A DNA stretch of 64,000 nt from Nocardia lijiangensis NBRC 108240. GTDB taxonomy: Bacteria; Actinomycetota; Actinomycetes; Mycobacteriales; Mycobacteriaceae. The DNA lies in assembly GCF_001613045.1 (NCBI RefSeq), contig NZ_BDBP01000040.1:21882-85881 (forward strand), given 5' to 3'. Of the stretch, positions 38,560 through 47,771 are shown in pieces. Position 1 is the first letter of the stretch. Every line of letters starts with the position of its first letter. Under the pieces are notes generated by a model, which was given only the letters and a program-made list of their open reading frames with translations, had not been told where the DNA came from and did no database searches. Position numbers and translations under genes: made by a program.

Positions 38560-39684
38560 TCAGGAGAGCTTTTCGACGACCCAGTCGATGCTGCGGGTGA
38601 GCTGGCTCACGTCCTCCGGGTCGATGGCGGGGAACATGCCGACGCGCAGCTGGTTGCGGCCCAGCTTGCGGTAGGGCTCGGTGTCGACGATTCCGTTGGC
38701 CCGCAGCACCTTCGCGACCTGTGCCGCGTCCACCGAATCGGCGAAGTCGATGGTGCCGACGACCTGCGAGCGGTGCGCCGGGTCGGTGACGTACGGGGTG
38801 GCGTATTCGCTCGACTCGGCCCACGCGTACAGCCGCGAGGAGGAATCCAGCGTCCGCTTGACCGCCCAGTCCAGGCCGCCGTTGCCGTTCAGCCACTCGA
38901 TCTGGTTGGCGAACAGCAGCAGGGTGCCCAGCGCCGGGGTGTTGTAGGTCTGGTCCTTGGTGCTGTTGTCGATCGCGACCGGCAGCGAGAGGAACTCGGG
39001 GGTCCAGCGGCCGCTGTTCTTGATCTCCTCGACGCGCTCCAGCGCCGCGGGGCTCATCAGCGCGACCCACAGGCCGCCGTCGGCGGCGAAGCACTTCTGC
39101 GGCGCGAAGTAGTAGACGTCGGCGTCGGTGATGTTCACCGGCAGGCCGCCCGCGCCGGAGGTGGCGTCGATGGCGATCAGCGCGTGCTCGGAACCGGCCG
39201 GACGCTGCACCGGAATGGCCACGCCCGTGGAGGTTTCGTTGTGCGCCCAGCCGATCAGGTCGGCCGACGGGTCGGCCACCGGCTCGGGGGCGCTGCCCGG
39301 CTCGGACGAGACCACGATCGGGTCGCCGATGAACGGGTTGCCCTTGGCCACGGAGGCGAACTTGCTGGAGAACTCACCGTTGGTCAGGTGCAGCGAGCGC
39401 TCGCGGATCAGGCCGAACGCGGCGGCGTCCCAGAACGCGGTGGTGCCGCCGTTGCCGAGGACGACCTCGTAGCCGTCGGGCAGGGCGAAGAGCTCGCGCA
39501 GGCCGTTGCGCACCCGCGCGACCACGTCCTTCACCGGCTTCTGCCGGTGAGAGGTTCCGAACACCGAGGCCCCCACCTTGACGAGGGACTCCAGCTGTTC
39601 CGGGCGCACCTTGGAGGGGCCACAGCCGAACCGTCCGTCGGCGGGCTTGAGATCGTCGGGAATGGTCGGGAACGCAGTGGTCAT
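38560..39684 (-). CDS. serC: Phosphoserine aminotransferase
   Basis: 374 residues. Converts 3-phosphohydroxypyruvate and glutamate to phosphoserine in serine biosynthesis (PLP-dependent, class V). The actinobacterial SerC type is evident from RFGCGPSKVRPEQ, VFGTSHRQKPVKDVV, VLGNGGTTAFWDAAAFGL, NETSTGV, IDATSGAGG and YYFAPQKCFAADGG with the PLP Lys. The ATG at 39684 is preceded by TATTCT with a seven-base spacer (minus strand 39697-39692), so it is probably leaderless; the in-frame TTG two codons upstream is less likely. Adjacent to sepH, as in M. tuberculosis (Rv0884c-Rv0883c). Confidence 0.93.
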   Translation of the reverse strand: MTTAFPTIPDDLKPADGRFGCGPSKVRPEQLESLVKVGASVFGTSHRQKPVKDVVARVRNGLRELFALPDGYEVVLGNGGTTAFWDAAAFGLIRERSLHLTNGEFSSKFASVAKGNPFIGDPIVVSSEPGSAPEPVADPSADLIGWAHNETSTGVAIPVQRPAGSEHALIAIDATSGAGGLPVNITDADVYYFAPQKCFAADGGLWVALMSPAALERVEEIKNSGRWTPEFLSLPVAIDNSTKDQTYNTPALGTLLLFANQIEWLNGNGGLDWAVKRTLDSSSRLYAWAESSEYATPYVTDPAHRSQVVGTIDFADSVDAAQVAKVLRANGIVDTEPYRKLGRNQLRVGMFPAIDPEDVSQLTRSIDWVVEKLS

Positions 39685-39839
39685 GGCCAACAGAATAAAG
39701 AGTGTCCGACCTGCTCGGTTCGTGCGGGTGGGTGCCCGAGGCCCGTGACGTCTCGGAAACCGGCCAAGGTGTGATCAATTACTCATAGGTTCGATGTATT
39801 GCTGTGGCGTGCGCCACAGTCCGGCTACCCTTTCCGCCC

Positions 39840-40535
39840 ATGGGCATGGCGTCGGCTAACTCCGGGTGGCGGATACGCGCCCGGCGATCACGGAACTTCG
39901 GCCTGCGGGCGGGCGCGCTGTCGGGGGCGGCGCGGCGCGAATTGCTGATTCGCGGCACGGCGGGATCGGCGACCATTCTCGGCGTGCGGAAGGGTTCGGC
40001 CCCGGCGTTCGCCCGGCCCTTCGGGGCGGGTCCCGGGCCGCAGCCGCGGCGGGAGCCCGGCCACGTGTTCTGGGTTCGCGTGCAGATCGACGGGGAGCCG
40101 CCCTACGAGACCCGGGTGCGGCAGCGGGTGCGCGAGGAAGACCTGGAGTGGATGCAGCCTGCCGACGTGGTCGCCTGCCGCGTCGATCCCGGGGATCGGG
40201 ACCGGCTGGTGCTCTACGTGCCCGACGCGGGCGAGGCGACCAGGGTGAGCATCGCCAAGGTTCTCGCCGACGGACGCAGGGCCGACGCGACCGTGCTGGC
40301 GGCCGCGCCGGTGGCGGCCGACTACTCCGGCCGCGACGATCCGGTGCTTCGCCTGGATCTCGAGCTGCGGGCCTGGGACGAGCCGGTGCCGTGGCGGGTC
40401 CGCCTGATCCAGCCGGTGCCGCTGGCCGCGATCGGCCTCGTCGACCTCGGCCAGCACCTCGAGGTGGCGTTCTTCGCCGTCGATCGCGGTGAATCCGTCG
40501 CGGTGGACTGGGCGGCCTCGCTCGGCGACGAATAA
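39840..40535 (+). CDS. Conserved hypothetical protein
   Basis: 231 residues, no recognised family. The N-terminus is basic (RIRARRSRNFGLRAGALSG). The remainder is rich in charged residues and predicted beta: GHVFWVRVQIDGEPPYETRVRQ, DVVACRVDPGDRDRLVLYVPDAGEA and VPWRVRLIQPVPLAAIGLVDLG. The pattern of short beta units (Val-x-Val with Asp/Gly turns, PGDRDRLVLY) could be an OB- or SH3-like small-beta fold. No signal or membrane segment. The ATG at 39840 lies eight bases after TACCCT; ATG 39846 is the alternative. Divergent from serC. Confidence 0.6.
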   Translation: MGMASANSGWRIRARRSRNFGLRAGALSGAARRELLIRGTAGSATILGVRKGSAPAFARPFGAGPGPQPRREPGHVFWVRVQIDGEPPYETRVRQRVREEDLEWMQPADVVACRVDPGDRDRLVLYVPDAGEATRVSIAKVLADGRRADATVLAAAPVAADYSGRDDPVLRLDLELRAWDEPVPWRVRLIQPVPLAAIGLVDLGQHLEVAFFAVDRGESVAVDWAASLGDE

Positions 40536-40580
40536 CGCGTTCCGCGTGGATCGCGGCCTGTCGCACTAGGGTCGACCGGT

Positions 40581-41222
40581 GTGGGTGCGGTGCGGTCGAG
40601 ACACAGTTACGCCGGGCAGTCGGTCGCGGAGCGGCAGGTCGAGCGGCGCGCGCTGTTCTTCGACGCGGCGCTCACGGTCTTCGCGGAGAAGACGTACGCG
40701 CACAGCTCCGTCACCGATATCTGCGCGGTAGCCGGGCTGTCGCGCAGGCAGTTCTACGAGCAGTACACCGACCGGGAGGAACTGCTCGTCGAGGTCTACG
40801 ACCGGATTCACGAGCAGGCGCGCGACGCCGTCGCGCAGGCGCTCGTCACGGCGGGCGCCACCGAGCCGCGCGTTCTGACGGATGTGGCCATCCGCGCATA
40901 CATCGAGGCCGTCGTCGGCGACATCCGCAAGGCGAAGGTTGCGTTCGTGGAGATCGTCGGCGTCAGCGAGGCGGTGGAGCGGCATCGCGCCGAGGTCAGG
41001 GATCGGTGGGGCGCCGTCGTCGAGGCCGCGGCCGCGTCGTTGCCGGGTGTGCGCACGCCGCCGGGTGGCTGGCGAGTAGCCATGGCGGCGTTCATCGGCG
41101 CGGTCAACGGCCTCGTGCACCAGTGGAGCCTCGATGATCCGCGCCCGCCCGTCGACGTGCTCGTCGACGTGCTGACCACGCTGCTCACCGCGCTGGCACT
41201 GCCGGGCGACGCGTCGGCCTGA
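40581..41222 (+). CDS. TetR family transcriptional regulator
   Basis: 213 residues. HTH: FDAALTVFAEKTYAHSSVTDICAVAGLSRRQFYEQYTDREELLVEVYD. The C-terminal domain is all-alpha with WRVAMAAFIGAVNGLVHQW. The palindrome at 41262-41283 lies just after it and before the lipase gene, so it probably controls the lipase. TAGGGT eight bases before the GTG suggests a near-leaderless mRNA. Confidence 0.85.
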   Translation: MGAVRSRHSYAGQSVAERQVERRALFFDAALTVFAEKTYAHSSVTDICAVAGLSRRQFYEQYTDREELLVEVYDRIHEQARDAVAQALVTAGATEPRVLTDVAIRAYIEAVVGDIRKAKVAFVEIVGVSEAVERHRAEVRDRWGAVVEAAAASLPGVRTPPGGWRVAMAAFIGAVNGLVHQWSLDDPRPPVDVLVDVLTTLLTALALPGDASA

Positions 41223-41261
41223 TTGCGATCCAGAACACATTCGTGCCATAGTGTGGCCCAC

Positions 41262-41283
41262 ATTGAGACGCGGGCGTCTCAAT
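41262..41283. promoter_or_regulatory. Palindromic operator at the lipase promoter
   Basis: ATTGAGACG, CGGG, CGTCTCAAT: 9-bp arms. A TAGTGT -10 box (41249-41254) places the transcription start at about 41261, so a bound repressor would cover the start site. Confidence 0.65.
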
Positions 41284-41310
41284 CGCGGAAATCGTGAGGA
41301 TGTGGGGTCG

Positions 41311-42726
41311 ATGAGGACCAGAACGAGGCCGGGGCGGATGCGCCGGTTCGGCATGGTGTCGATGAGCGCGGCGGTCGCCGTCTCGCTCGCGGGGGTCGGT
41401 GCGCAGGCGGGAGCGGAGCCGGACGCGCCGGTCACCCCTCCCGTCGAAGCCGCGCGGGTGTTGCCGCTGCCGCCCGAACTCGACCCCGGCTTCTACCGTC
41501 AGCCTGCGGAAGTGCTCGCCGCCGCGGCGCCGGGCGAGGTGATCGCGGTACGCCAGGTCAATCTCGCGAACTTCGGGCTCATCCCGCTCAACGTCGACGC
41601 CTGGCAGGTCTCCTACCGCTCCAACGACAGCAGGGACCAGCCCATTTCGGCCGTCGCCACGCTGATCAAGCCGCGCGGTGTCGCGCCGGAGCCGCGCAAG
41701 TTGCTGTCGTTGCAGATCGCGGAGGACTCCACCGCCGGCTACTGCACACCCTCCTACGCGCTCCAGCACCTCTCGGTCGCGCCGCTGCTCGGGCAGATCG
41801 TGGCGCCGGGCGAGTTCGTCTTCGCCCAGGCCGCGTTGCAGCAAGGCTGGGCCGTGGTCATCCCCGACCATCAGGGCCCGAATTCCGCGTATGCCGCTGG
41901 CCCACTCGGCGGCCGGATCACCCTCGACGGCATCCGCGCCGCGACCTCGTTCGCGCCGCTCGAAGTCGGCCCGGACGCGCCGGTCGGGCTCTACGGCTAC
42001 TCGGGCGGTTCCATGCCGACGGGTCACGCCGCCGAAATGCGGGCCACCTACGCGCCCGAATTGAACATCGTCGGCGCGGCGCAGGGCGGCGTCGGCGCCG
42101 ACCTCGGCGCCACGCTGAACATGGCCAACAACCAGGCCACCGCCGGACTGGTGTTCGCCGCCGTGATGGGTCTGGCCCGCGAGTACCCCGACTTCGCGGC
42201 ATTTCTCGACCGCAACCTGAATCCGCTGGGCAAGGCGCTGGTGGCGGTCAAAGCGCCGCTGTGCGTGCAGTACCAGTCGGCCTTGTTCCCTTTCCTGAAT
42301 CTCAAGGGACTCATGCAGACCCAGGGCGATCCGCTACACGATCCGGTGGTGGCCGCGATGCTGGAAGACACCAAGCTCGGCAAGACCGTTCCCGATGTGC
42401 CGATGTTCATCTGGCATTCGGCGTGGGACGAGATCCTGCCGCTCGGCTCGACCAACGACCTGGTGAACACCTACTGCCAGAACCCGGACGCGCGGGTGCA
42501 GTTCACCCGCGACCACGCCAGCGAGCACATCGTCGCCGAGGTCACCGGAGGCCCCGCGGCCCTGCTGTGGCTGCGTGACCGGCTCGAGGGCGTGCCCGCC
42601 CAGCCGGGGTGCAGCACCAGCGACATGCCCACGATGCTCGCCACCCCCGGTGAGCTGCCGTTCCTGGCCTCGGTGTTCGGCGAGACCGTCGCCTCGTTCT
42701 TCGGAAAGCCGATCGGCGCACGGTAA
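41311..42726 (+). CDS. Secreted lipase (LIP family, alpha/beta hydrolase)
   Basis: 471 residues. Signal peptide in the first 45 residues (MSAAVAVSLAGVGAQAGAE). The LIP-type alpha/beta hydrolase follows: WAVVIPDHQGPNSAYAAG, then YGYSGGSM with the nucleophile Ser (GxSxG), WHSAWDEILPL with the acid, and DHASEHIVAE with the catalytic His. Cys pairs suggest disulfides. Members cleave triacylglycerols or other esters and are common secreted enzymes of Nocardia, Rhodococcus and mycobacteria. ATG at 41311 has GAGGATGTGGGG upstream. Probably repressed by the adjacent TetR. Confidence 0.88.
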   Translation: MRTRTRPGRMRRFGMVSMSAAVAVSLAGVGAQAGAEPDAPVTPPVEAARVLPLPPELDPGFYRQPAEVLAAAAPGEVIAVRQVNLANFGLIPLNVDAWQVSYRSNDSRDQPISAVATLIKPRGVAPEPRKLLSLQIAEDSTAGYCTPSYALQHLSVAPLLGQIVAPGEFVFAQAALQQGWAVVIPDHQGPNSAYAAGPLGGRITLDGIRAATSFAPLEVGPDAPVGLYGYSGGSMPTGHAAEMRATYAPELNIVGAAQGGVGADLGATLNMANNQATAGLVFAAVMGLAREYPDFAAFLDRNLNPLGKALVAVKAPLCVQYQSALFPFLNLKGLMQTQGDPLHDPVVAAMLEDTKLGKTVPDVPMFIWHSAWDEILPLGSTNDLVNTYCQNPDARVQFTRDHASEHIVAEVTGGPAALLWLRDRLEGVPAQPGCSTSDMPTMLATPGELPFLASVFGETVASFFGKPIGAR

Positions 42727-42741
42727 TTCGGGTCCGCAGCA

Positions 42742-42774
42742 CGCCCCGGGACATGCCTGGCACGTCCCGGGGCG
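42742..42774. terminator. Lipase gene terminator
   Basis: CGCCCCGGGAC pairs with GTCCCGGGGCG (11 bp) around an 11-nt loop. Confidence 0.8.
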
Positions 42775-42804
42775 GTGTCGTCTGTGGCGCTCCCGGAGGC
42801 CGAA

Positions 42805-42854
42805 CGAGCCGGACGCCGTGGCGGGCAAGGAAACCCGCCGCGGCGTCCGGCTCG
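42805..42854. terminator. citA terminator (bidirectional long hairpin)
   Basis: CGAGCCGGACGCCG pairs with CGGCGTCCGGCTCG, with an inner GGCGGG/CCCGCC pair and loop CAAGGAAA. It lies just beyond the citA stop on the minus strand. Confidence 0.8.
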
Positions 42855-42875
42855 CGATCGTGTGCTGTTGCTGCC

Positions 42876-44024
42876 TCAGAGGTGGGCGATGGTGGACCAG
42901 CCCGCGACCTCTTCCGGCCTGCGCGCGGCGGGACCGGTGTAGATCGCGGCCGGGCGCACCAGCTTGCCCAGCTGCTTCTGCTCCAGGATGTGCGCGCACC
43001 AGCCCGCGGTCCGGCCGCAGGTGAACATGGCGGGCATCATGTGCGCGGGGACCTCGGCGAAGTCGAGGATCACCGCGGCCCAGAACTCGACATTGGTCTC
43101 GATGGCGCGGTCGGGGCGACGCTCGCGCAGCTCGGCGAGCGCGGCCTGCTCCAGCGCGGCCGCCACCTCGTAGCGCGGCGCCTGCAGACGCTTGGCGGTG
43201 GCGCGCAGCACGCGGGCGCGCGGGTCCTCGGCCCGGTACACCCGGTGACCGAAGCCCATCAGCTTTTCCTTGCGGTCCAGGATGCCCTTGACCAGTGCAC
43301 GGGCATCGCCCGTCTTCTCGACCTCTTCGATCATCGGCAGCACGCGGGCCGGTGCGCCGCCGTGCAGCGGGCCGGACATCGCACCGATCGCGCCGGAGAG
43401 CGAGGCCGCCACGTCGGCTCCGGTGGAGGCGATGACGCGAGCGGTGAAGGTGGAGGCGTTCATGCCGTGCTCGGCGGCGGAGACCCAGTAGGCGTCGATG
43501 GCCTCGGTGTGCCGCGGGTCCGGGTCGCCTTTCCAGCGGGTCATGAAGCGCTCGGTGACCGTGGTGCACTCGTCGATCTTCTTCTGCGGCACCGCGGGCT
43601 GGTAGATGCCGCGCGCCGACTGCGCCACGTAGGACAGCGCCATCACCGAGGCGCGGGCCAGGTTCTCGCGGGCTTCCTGGTCATCGATGTCGAGCAGGGG
43701 CTGGTAGCCCCAGATCGGCGCAAGCATGGCCAGACCGGCCTGCACGTCGACGCGCACGTCGCCGGTGTGCACCGGAAGCGGGAAGGGCTCGGCGGGCGGC
43801 AGGCCGCGGCCGAACTCGCCGTCGACCAGCAGCGCCCACACGTCGCCGAAGGTCACCCGGCCCGCGACCAGGTCGTCGATGTCGACCCCGCGGTAGCGCA
43901 GCGCGCCGCCGTCCTTGTCCGGTTCGGCGATATCGGTGGTGAAAGCCACCACGCCCTCGAGTCCGCTCACGAAATCACTGGGTACGGTGGCCTGGCCACC
44001 GGGAACCGCGGGGCTGGTAGTCAT
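42876..44024 (-). CDS. citA: Citrate synthase 2 (CitA-type)
   Basis: 382 residues. Condenses acetyl-CoA with oxaloacetate. Active-site features: AEHGMNASTFTARV (His), SGPLHGGAPARV (second His), LMGFGHRVYRAEDPR and ETNVEFWAAVILDF (Asp region). Shorter than and only distantly related to the GltA-type synthase at 46437. It matches M. tuberculosis CitA (Rv0889c). ATG at 44024 has AAGGAGAG at a workable distance. Divergent from pdxH. Confidence 0.88.
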   Translation of the reverse strand: MTTSPAVPGGQATVPSDFVSGLEGVVAFTTDIAEPDKDGGALRYRGVDIDDLVAGRVTFGDVWALLVDGEFGRGLPPAEPFPLPVHTGDVRVDVQAGLAMLAPIWGYQPLLDIDDQEARENLARASVMALSYVAQSARGIYQPAVPQKKIDECTTVTERFMTRWKGDPDPRHTEAIDAYWVSAAEHGMNASTFTARVIASTGADVAASLSGAIGAMSGPLHGGAPARVLPMIEEVEKTGDARALVKGILDRKEKLMGFGHRVYRAEDPRARVLRATAKRLQAPRYEVAAALEQAALAELRERRPDRAIETNVEFWAAVILDFAEVPAHMMPAMFTCGRTAGWCAHILEQKQLGKLVRPAAIYTGPAARRPEEVAGWSTIAHL

Positions 44025-44179
44025 GTTGTGACTCTCCTTGCACTTCGGGTCGCATGAGTTCTCGCCGCTGGCGACTGTTGCAGGTCGCTCGAGACAACAC
44101 AGCAGAGGATGCTGCTCGCCGAGCACATGCCGATCACCAAAACCTTAGCTCCCTGCTACCGCGGAGTAACGTCTGGCCC

Positions 44180-44935
44180 ATGCGTGACCTGGACAATTCA
44201 GCGTCGGATTCCGTCCTGCTCCCTACGGCCGCAGACGGGGACGCGATCGAGCTCCCGGCGAACACCGACCTGTCCGCGATGCGGGTGGAATACGGCGGCG
44301 CGCCGTTCGGCTCCGGCGAGGACGTCGACCTGGACGAAACCTGGCTGGCCGGGGGCTGGGAGCCGCTGCTGCGCCACTGGATCGAGCAGGCCACCGCCGT
44401 CGGCATCGCCGAACCCAACGCGATGATCCTCGCGACGGTTTTGCTGGTTGGCGGCACGCCGCGACCGGTCGCCAGAACGGTGCTGTGCAAAGGGCTGTCG
44501 CCGGAAGGTGTGACTTTTTACACGAACTACGACTCCGCGAAAGGCGCGCAACTGGCCGCCGTCCCGTTCGCGGCGGCGACGTTCTTGTGGCCCGCGCTCG
44601 GCAGGCAGGTGCACGTGCGCGGGCCCGTCGAGAAGTCCTCCGCCGAACAGACCGTGGTGTACTGGCGCTCGCGTCCGCGGGACTCCCAGCTCGGGGCGTG
44701 GGCCTCGCAGCAGTCCCGCCCGATCGGGTCGCGGGCCGAACTGGATCGCGCGCTGGCCGAGACCACTGCGCGCTTCGCCGACGTCGATGAGATCCCGGTG
44801 CCGCCGCACTGGGGCGGCTATGTGCTGCGACCCGACGAGGTGGAGTTCTGGCAGGGCCGACGAGGTCGGCTGCACAACCGGATCCGGGTGCGCGTCGCCG
44901 AGGGCCGGATGGTGGTCGACCGTTTGCAGCCCTGA
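44180..44935 (+). CDS. pdxH: Pyridoxamine/pyridoxine 5'-phosphate oxidase
   Basis: 251 residues. FMN-dependent oxidation of PNP/PMP to pyridoxal 5'-phosphate, the cofactor of the DapC and SerC enzymes encoded nearby. Motifs: MRVEYGGAPF at the N-terminus, PNAMILATV, GVTFYTNYDSAKGAQL, WPALGRQVHVRGPVEK, SRPRDSQLGAWASQQS and the C-terminal WQGRRGRLHNRIRV signature with the catalytic Arg/His. TAACGT lies seven bases before the ATG, so the mRNA should be leaderless. Neighbour of the citrate synthase genes. Confidence 0.92.
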   Translation: MRDLDNSASDSVLLPTAADGDAIELPANTDLSAMRVEYGGAPFGSGEDVDLDETWLAGGWEPLLRHWIEQATAVGIAEPNAMILATVLLVGGTPRPVARTVLCKGLSPEGVTFYTNYDSAKGAQLAAVPFAAATFLWPALGRQVHVRGPVEKSSAEQTVVYWRSRPRDSQLGAWASQQSRPIGSRAELDRALAETTARFADVDEIPVPPHWGGYVLRPDEVEFWQGRRGRLHNRIRVRVAEGRMVVDRLQP

Positions 44936-45002
44936 CAAGAGATGAATCATGTGATGAATCTCGCGTCGTCCGGCCGACCGGAAACTCGCTAACCTCCGGC
45001 CG

Positions 45003-46279
45003 GTGAAGCTGCTCGCCGACACCACCCCGCTGCGCAACCCCGACTACCGCAGGCTGTGGACGACCAACATCGTCACCGTCGTCGGCGCCCAGCTGTCGGT
45101 GGTCGCGGTGCCGCAGCAGATCTTCCAGATCACCGGAAGTTCCGGATACGTCGGGCTGTCCGGGCTTTTCGGCTTGGTGCCGCTGATCCTGTTCGGGCTG
45201 TGGGGCGGCGCCCTCGCCGACGTCATGGACCGGCGCAAACTCATGGTGCCGCGGGCACCGGCGTCACCGCGGTGCTGTTCTGGGCGCAGGCGGCGGCCGG
45301 GCTCGACAACGTCTGGGTGGTGCTGCTCCTGTTCGCCGTGCAGCAGGCGTTCTTCGCGGTGAACCAGCCGACCCGCAGCGCGGCCATCTCCCGCATCCTG
45401 CCGCCGGAACAACTCGCCGCCGCCAGTTCGCTGAGCATGACCGTGCAGCAGGTCGGCGCCATCGCGGGGCCGGTGCTCGCGGGTGCGCTCATCCCGCTGA
45501 TCGGGCTGTCCACGCTCTACCTCGTCGACGCCATCGCACTGCTCGTCACCCTGTGGGCGGTGTGGCGGCTGCCCGCATTCCCGCCGACCGGCGACGCGCG
45601 CCGGGCCGGATTCCGCACGGTCCTTGACGGTTTCGCCTACCTGGCCACCCAGCGCATCCTGCTCGCCTCGTTCCTGGTGGACGTCATCGCCATGGTGTTC
45701 GGCATGCCGCGCGCGCTGTTCCCGCAGATCGCGCACGAGACCTTCGGCGACCCGGCCAGCGGCGGCGTGGCGCTCGGCCTGCTGTTCGCCGCCATGTCGG
45801 CGGGCGCGGTGCTCGGCGGCGTGTTCTCCGGGTGGATTCCGCGCATCCGCCGCCAGGGGCTCGCCGTGGTCGTCTGCATCGCGCTGTGGGGGCTCGCGAT
45901 GGTCGGCTTCGGGCTCGCGGTCGGCTTGGCCGGGCAACTGTTCGGGCTCGGCGTCTGGCTGTGGATCGCGGTGGCGTTCCTCGCATTCGGCGGCGCGGTC
46001 GACATAGTCTCCGCCGCGCTGCGCACCACCATGTTGCTGACCGTCGCCACCGACGAGATGCGCGGTCGCCTGCAAGGCGTGTTCATCGTGGTCGTCGCGG
46101 GCGGGCCGCGGGTCGGTGATGTTGCCCACGGTTTTGCCGCGGCGAGCCTGGGTACCGCGGTCGCCGCGGCGGGCGGCGGGGTGCTGGTCGTGATCGGTGT
46201 CGTGCTGGCAGCGTTGGCCTTCCCGGCATTTGTTCGCTACCGGGTCGCTCGCGCGCACCCCGAATCGCTGCCCGCCTGA
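45003..46279 (+). pseudogene. MFS transporter interrupted by a frameshift
   Basis: The first 82 codons (LRNPDYRRLWTTNIVTVVGAQ, GGALADVMDRRKLMV) are in one frame and the rest (AAGTGVTAVLFWAQAAAGLDN onward, to FVRYRVARAHPESLPA) in another. The shift falls at about 45246-45256, just after the loop 2-3 motif. One base missing after CTCATGGTG would explain it. Joined, the product is a normal MFS protein of about 425 residues in the MFS_3/enterobactin-exporter-like group. A genuine pseudogene, a recent mutation or a sequencing error cannot be separated here. TAACCT lies seven bases before the GTG (leaderless). Confidence 0.7.
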
Positions 46280-46287
46280 CCGGCGAA

Positions 46288-46318
46288 ACCTCACGTGACG
46301 ACACGGCGTTTGTGAGGT
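46288..46318. terminator. Weak hairpin after the MFS gene
   Basis: ACCTCAC pairs with GTGAGGT (7 bp) around a 17-nt loop. Plausible terminator only. Confidence 0.35.
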
Positions 46319-46436
46319 CGCTAGGTGGGCACCCTCGTTCTCGGGCCGCGTGGACAGCGACTAGCGTCTAGGTAATCGCACCGCCGTGCCGACCGCACTC
46401 CGATGCCGACGGTCCTAGCCTGAGAGGGATCCTTCC

Positions 46437-47738
46437 GTGCCCGAGAACGACATCAACGACGCCAAACCGGTGCTGAGCTACCCGGGTGGCGAATACGCCA
46501 TGACGATCACCGAAGCCTCCGAAGGCAACGACGGTGTCGACCTCGGCAAATTGCTGGCCAGCACCGGGTATGTCACATACGACCCCGGATTCATGAACAC
46601 CGCCCCGACCAAGTCGGCGATCACCTACATCGACGGCGAAGCGGGCATCCTGCGCTACCGCGGCTACCCGATCGATCAGCTGGCCGGGTCCTCGACCTTC
46701 ATCGAGGTCAGCTACCTGCTCATCTACGGCGAGCTGCCGAGCCAGGCCCAGCTCGACGAGTTCACCGACCGGATCCGCCGCCACACGCTGCTGCACGAGG
46801 ACCTGAAGCGGTTCTTCGACGGCTTCCCGCGTAACGCGCACCCCATGCCGGTGCTCTCCTCCGCGGTCAACGCGCTGTCGGCCTACTACCAGGATTCGCT
46901 GGACCCGCGCGACCCCGAGCAGGTCGAGCTGTCCACCATCCGGCTGCTCGCCAAGCTGCCGACCATCGCGGCCTACTCGTACAAGAAGTCGGTCGGCCAG
47001 CCGTTCCTCTACCCGGACAACTCGCTGAGCCTGGTGGAGAACTTCCTGCGCATGACCTTCGGCTTCCCGGCCGAGCCCTACGAGGTCGACCCCGAAGTGG
47101 CGGCCGCGCTGGACATGCTGCTGATCCTGCACGCCGATCACGAGCAGAACTGCTCCACCTCCACCGTGCGCCTGGTCGGCTCCTCGGACGCCAACCTGTT
47201 CACCTCGGTGTCCGGCGGCATCAACGCGCTGTGGGGTCCGCTGCACGGCGGCGCCAACCAGGCCGTGCTGGAGATGCTCGACGACATCAAGGCTCAGGGC
47301 GGCAACGTCAAGGAGTTCATCCGCAAGGTCAAGGCCAAGGAAGACGGCGTGAAGCTCATGGGCTTCGGGCACCGCGTCTACCGCAACTACGACCCGCGCG
47401 CCTCCATCGCCAAGAAGCATGCCGACGCCATCCTGCGCAAGCTCGGCGGCGACGACGAGCTCTTCGACATCGCCCAGGCGCTCGAAGAGGCCGCGCTCAC
47501 CGACGACTACTTCGTCTCGCGCCAGCTGTACCCGAACGTCGACTTCTACACCGGCGTCATCTACAAGGCCATGGGCTTCCCGACTCGCATGTTCACCGTG
47601 CTGTTCGCGATGGGCAGGCTGCCCGGCTGGATCGCGCACTGGCGCGAAATGCACAGCGAGCCGCTGAAGATCGGCCGCCCGCGCCAGGTCTACACCGGTT
47701 ACGGCGCGCGCGACTACCGCGAAATCACCAACCGCTGA
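46437..47738 (+). CDS. gltA: Citrate synthase (main TCA enzyme)
   Basis: 433 residues, the full-length type II citrate synthase. Active-site segments: LHADHEQNCSTSTVRLVGSS (His), GGINALWGPLHGGANQAVLEML (His), KLMGFGHRVYRNYDPRA (Arg), and YPNVDFYTGVIYKAMGFP (Asp). It has the N-terminal DGVDLGKLLASTGYVTYDPGF and ITYIDGEAGILRYRGYPI of bacterial NADH-sensitive enzymes. It corresponds to M. tuberculosis GltA2 (Rv0896). GTG at 46437 is preceded by GAGAGGGAT. The FKBP gene follows by 33 bp. Confidence 0.95.
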   Translation: MPENDINDAKPVLSYPGGEYAMTITEASEGNDGVDLGKLLASTGYVTYDPGFMNTAPTKSAITYIDGEAGILRYRGYPIDQLAGSSTFIEVSYLLIYGELPSQAQLDEFTDRIRRHTLLHEDLKRFFDGFPRNAHPMPVLSSAVNALSAYYQDSLDPRDPEQVELSTIRLLAKLPTIAAYSYKKSVGQPFLYPDNSLSLVENFLRMTFGFPAEPYEVDPEVAAALDMLLILHADHEQNCSTSTVRLVGSSDANLFTSVSGGINALWGPLHGGANQAVLEMLDDIKAQGGNVKEFIRKVKAKEDGVKLMGFGHRVYRNYDPRASIAKKHADAILRKLGGDDELFDIAQALEEAALTDDYFVSRQLYPNVDFYTGVIYKAMGFPTRMFTVLFAMGRLPGWIAHWREMHSEPLKIGRPRQVYTGYGARDYREITNR

Positions 47739-47771
47739 CAATCCAATCCACCTATCGAAGGAGATAGCCGA

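Noticed and set aside
38100..38674. Open frames through the 112-bp tandem repeat, encoding a repeated peptide
   Set aside because: The peptide repeats simply mirror the DNA repeat, no start has an RBS, and frames extend into the serC terminator.
42876..47738. Two citrate synthase genes as a duplication anomaly
   Set aside because: CitA plus GltA2 is the ordinary mycobacterial arrangement.
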